Assembly: GCA_023392035.1 (NCBI GenBank)
Contig: JAEVZY010000072.1
Coordinates: 1-6,252, forward strand
Source: Pseudomonadota bacterium
GTDB taxonomy: Bacteria; Pseudomonadota; Gammaproteobacteria; Burkholderiales; Burkholderiaceae_D
Direction: 5' to 3'
Length of the DNA stretch: 6,252 nt
Under the pieces are notes generated by a model. It did no database searches. It saw only the letters and a list, made by a program, of their open reading frames with translations, and was not told where the DNA came from. The position numbers were made by a program, and so were the translations under genes. Shown one piece after another: positions 5,457-6,252 of this stretch; the first letter of the stretch is position 1; every line of letters starts with the position of its first letter.

Positions 5457-6002
5457 ATGATCGCCAAGGATGTAGTGGTCACCCTCAATTACAAGCTGTC
5501 CGATGCGCAGGGCAATCTGATCGAAGAAAGCCGCGAGCCGATGGTGTACCTGCACGGCGGCTACGGCAACACGCTGCCCAAGCTGGAAGAGGCACTGGAA
5601 GGCAAAGACGTCGGCGCAAAAATCCAGGTGCAGGTCGAGCCGCAAGATGCCTTCGGCGAATACGACCCGGAGCTGGTACGCATGGAAAGCCGTGACCGCC
5701 TGCCTTCGCCGCTGGAAGTCGGCATGCAATTCGAAGGCGCGCCCGACACCGCCGGCCCGGACGAAGACAGCGTGATCTTCACCGTGACCGACATTGCCGA
5801 CGACAAGGTGGTGCTGGACGGGAACCATCCGCTGGCCGGCATGGCTTTGCGCTTCGAGCTGGATGTGGTGTCGGTACGGCCGGCCAGCGCCGAGGAAGTT
5901 GCGCATGGACACGTGCACGGACCGCATGGTCATCATCACCACCATGAGGGCGATGATGACGAGGGCGAAGGCGATCAATTCCGCAGCGTGCCCCTGCAGT
6001 AA
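5457..6002 (+). CDS. slyD: FKBP-type peptidyl-prolyl isomerase SlyD
   Basis: Cytoplasmic prolyl cis-trans isomerase and chaperone; in E. coli SlyD also binds nickel and helps mature [NiFe]-hydrogenase. The 181 residues show a split FKBP domain (about 1-70 and 120-142) with YLHGGYGNTLPKLEEALEGKDVG (31-53) and DAFGEYD (64-70). The insert-in-flap chaperone domain lies between (about 72-120), and DGNHPLAG (121-128) is the usual return to the FKBP fold. The C-terminal tail begins AHGHVHGPHG and carries nine His between 150 and 163, then an acidic run (EGDDDEGEGD). Unlike the E. coli tail it is short and has no cysteine, so metal binding should rest on His and acidic groups only. The start is set by the ribosome binding site and by MIAKDVVVTLNY matching the family N-terminus. 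Its own promoter is likely at 5411. It converges on the partial gene at the right edge. Confidence 0.95.
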   Translation: MIAKDVVVTLNYKLSDAQGNLIEESREPMVYLHGGYGNTLPKLEEALEGKDVGAKIQVQVEPQDAFGEYDPELVRMESRDRLPSPLEVGMQFEGAPDTAGPDEDSVIFTVTDIADDKVVLDGNHPLAGMALRFELDVVSVRPASAEEVAHGHVHGPHGHHHHHEGDDDEGEGDQFRSVPLQ

Positions 6003-6016
6003 ATCCGAAACAGGGC

Positions 6017-6032
6017 GTCAGCTGCGGCTGGC
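6017..6032. terminator. Weak hairpin between convergent slyD and the next gene
   Basis: GTCAGC (6017-6022) and GCTGGC (6027-6032) can pair, with one G-T pair, around a TGCG loop. It lies in the 32-bp gap between two converging stop codons. No T run follows on either strand, so terminator activity is doubtful. Confidence 0.25.
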
Positions 6033-6034
6033 GC

Positions 6035-6252
6035 TCATTCGCTTTCGCTGGCGTGCAAGCTGTTGTTGCGGCCTTGCACACTGACTTTTGTCACCCCCGC
6101 CCAGGGCACCAGTTCGCCGACATTGCCGCGCCAGCGCAAGCCGGCCTTGGTACGACCATCTCCCTGGTGCACCAGCAGCAGCTTGCCGTTGAACTGGCCG
6201 GCCAGTTCGCGCAGCTGGCGCCGGATTTCCAGATAGCCGTCGCGCTGTGCGG
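6035..6252 (-). CDS. C-terminal fragment of an unidentified protein (partial)
   Basis: An open frame enters from the right edge on the - strand and ends at TGA (6035-6037), giving the last 71 residues of a protein. They begin AQRDGYLEIRRQLRELAGQ, probably an amphipathic helix, then FNGKLLLVHQGDGRT, LRWRGNVGELVPW and VTKVSVQGRNN. A helix, a hydrophobic strand with LLLVHQGD, and a late strand with a V-x-V pattern loosely recall the C-terminal end of bacterial metallophosphoesterases, which often read VLLVHGD...H. Here QGD replaces HGD, and no catalytic motif lies inside the window. I therefore leave the product unnamed. It is convergent with slyD. The open frame, reading to the edge, and the neat 32-bp convergent gap support a real gene. 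Confidence 0.55.
   Translation of the reverse strand, partial: AQRDGYLEIRRQLRELAGQFNGKLLLVHQGDGRTKAGLRWRGNVGELVPWAGVTKVSVQGRNNSLHASESE

Overview
This window looks like ordinary core chromosome of a GC-rich betaproteobacterium, most likely Burkholderiales and probably Oxalobacteraceae (Herbaspirillum/Collimonas-like). That placement rests on gene order and protein resemblance recalled from memory, not on a search. Six genes can be called with good support, and a seventh is cut by the right edge. No tRNA, rRNA, insertion sequence, CRISPR array, phage gene or new multi-gene system was found.

Left part (1-3514, all + strand): the 3' part of a class I SAM-dependent methyltransferase, cut by the window start. 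It is followed by dapA (lysine/diaminopimelate synthesis), bamC (outer-membrane lipoprotein of the BAM complex) and a metallo-beta-lactamase-fold hydrolase that starts with TTG. A candidate promoter lies between the methyltransferase and dapA. Gaps of 44 and 53 bp join dapA, bamC and the hydrolase into a probable operon. The dapA-bamC pairing also occurs in E. coli, where bamC was once called nlpB or dapX.

Middle (3515-4142): a strong two-sided terminator (about 3560-3599) separates the operon from a convergent small lipoprotein gene (3613-3888, - strand). Its mature part is almost entirely Ala, Pro and Ser, from an imperfect GC-rich repeat. The upstream region holds a consensus -10 box and a perfect 16-bp palindrome at 3927-3942, which would sit in its leader.

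Right part (4143-6252): roxA (ycfD-like ribosomal protein L16 arginine hydroxylase, - strand) and slyD (FKBP-type prolyl isomerase/metallochaperone, + strand) diverge from a 168-bp spacer with one consensus TATAAT box facing each gene. The roxA box is exactly six bases from the start codon, which suggests a leaderless mRNA. slyD converges on the 3' end of an unidentified - strand gene that runs off the window.

Together the genes serve cell-envelope building (DapA for peptidoglycan precursors, BamC for outer-membrane protein assembly), protein folding (SlyD) and ribosome modification (RoxA). The most useful second looks are the palindrome before the lipoprotein gene, the probable leaderless roxA transcript and the repeat-built lipoprotein.
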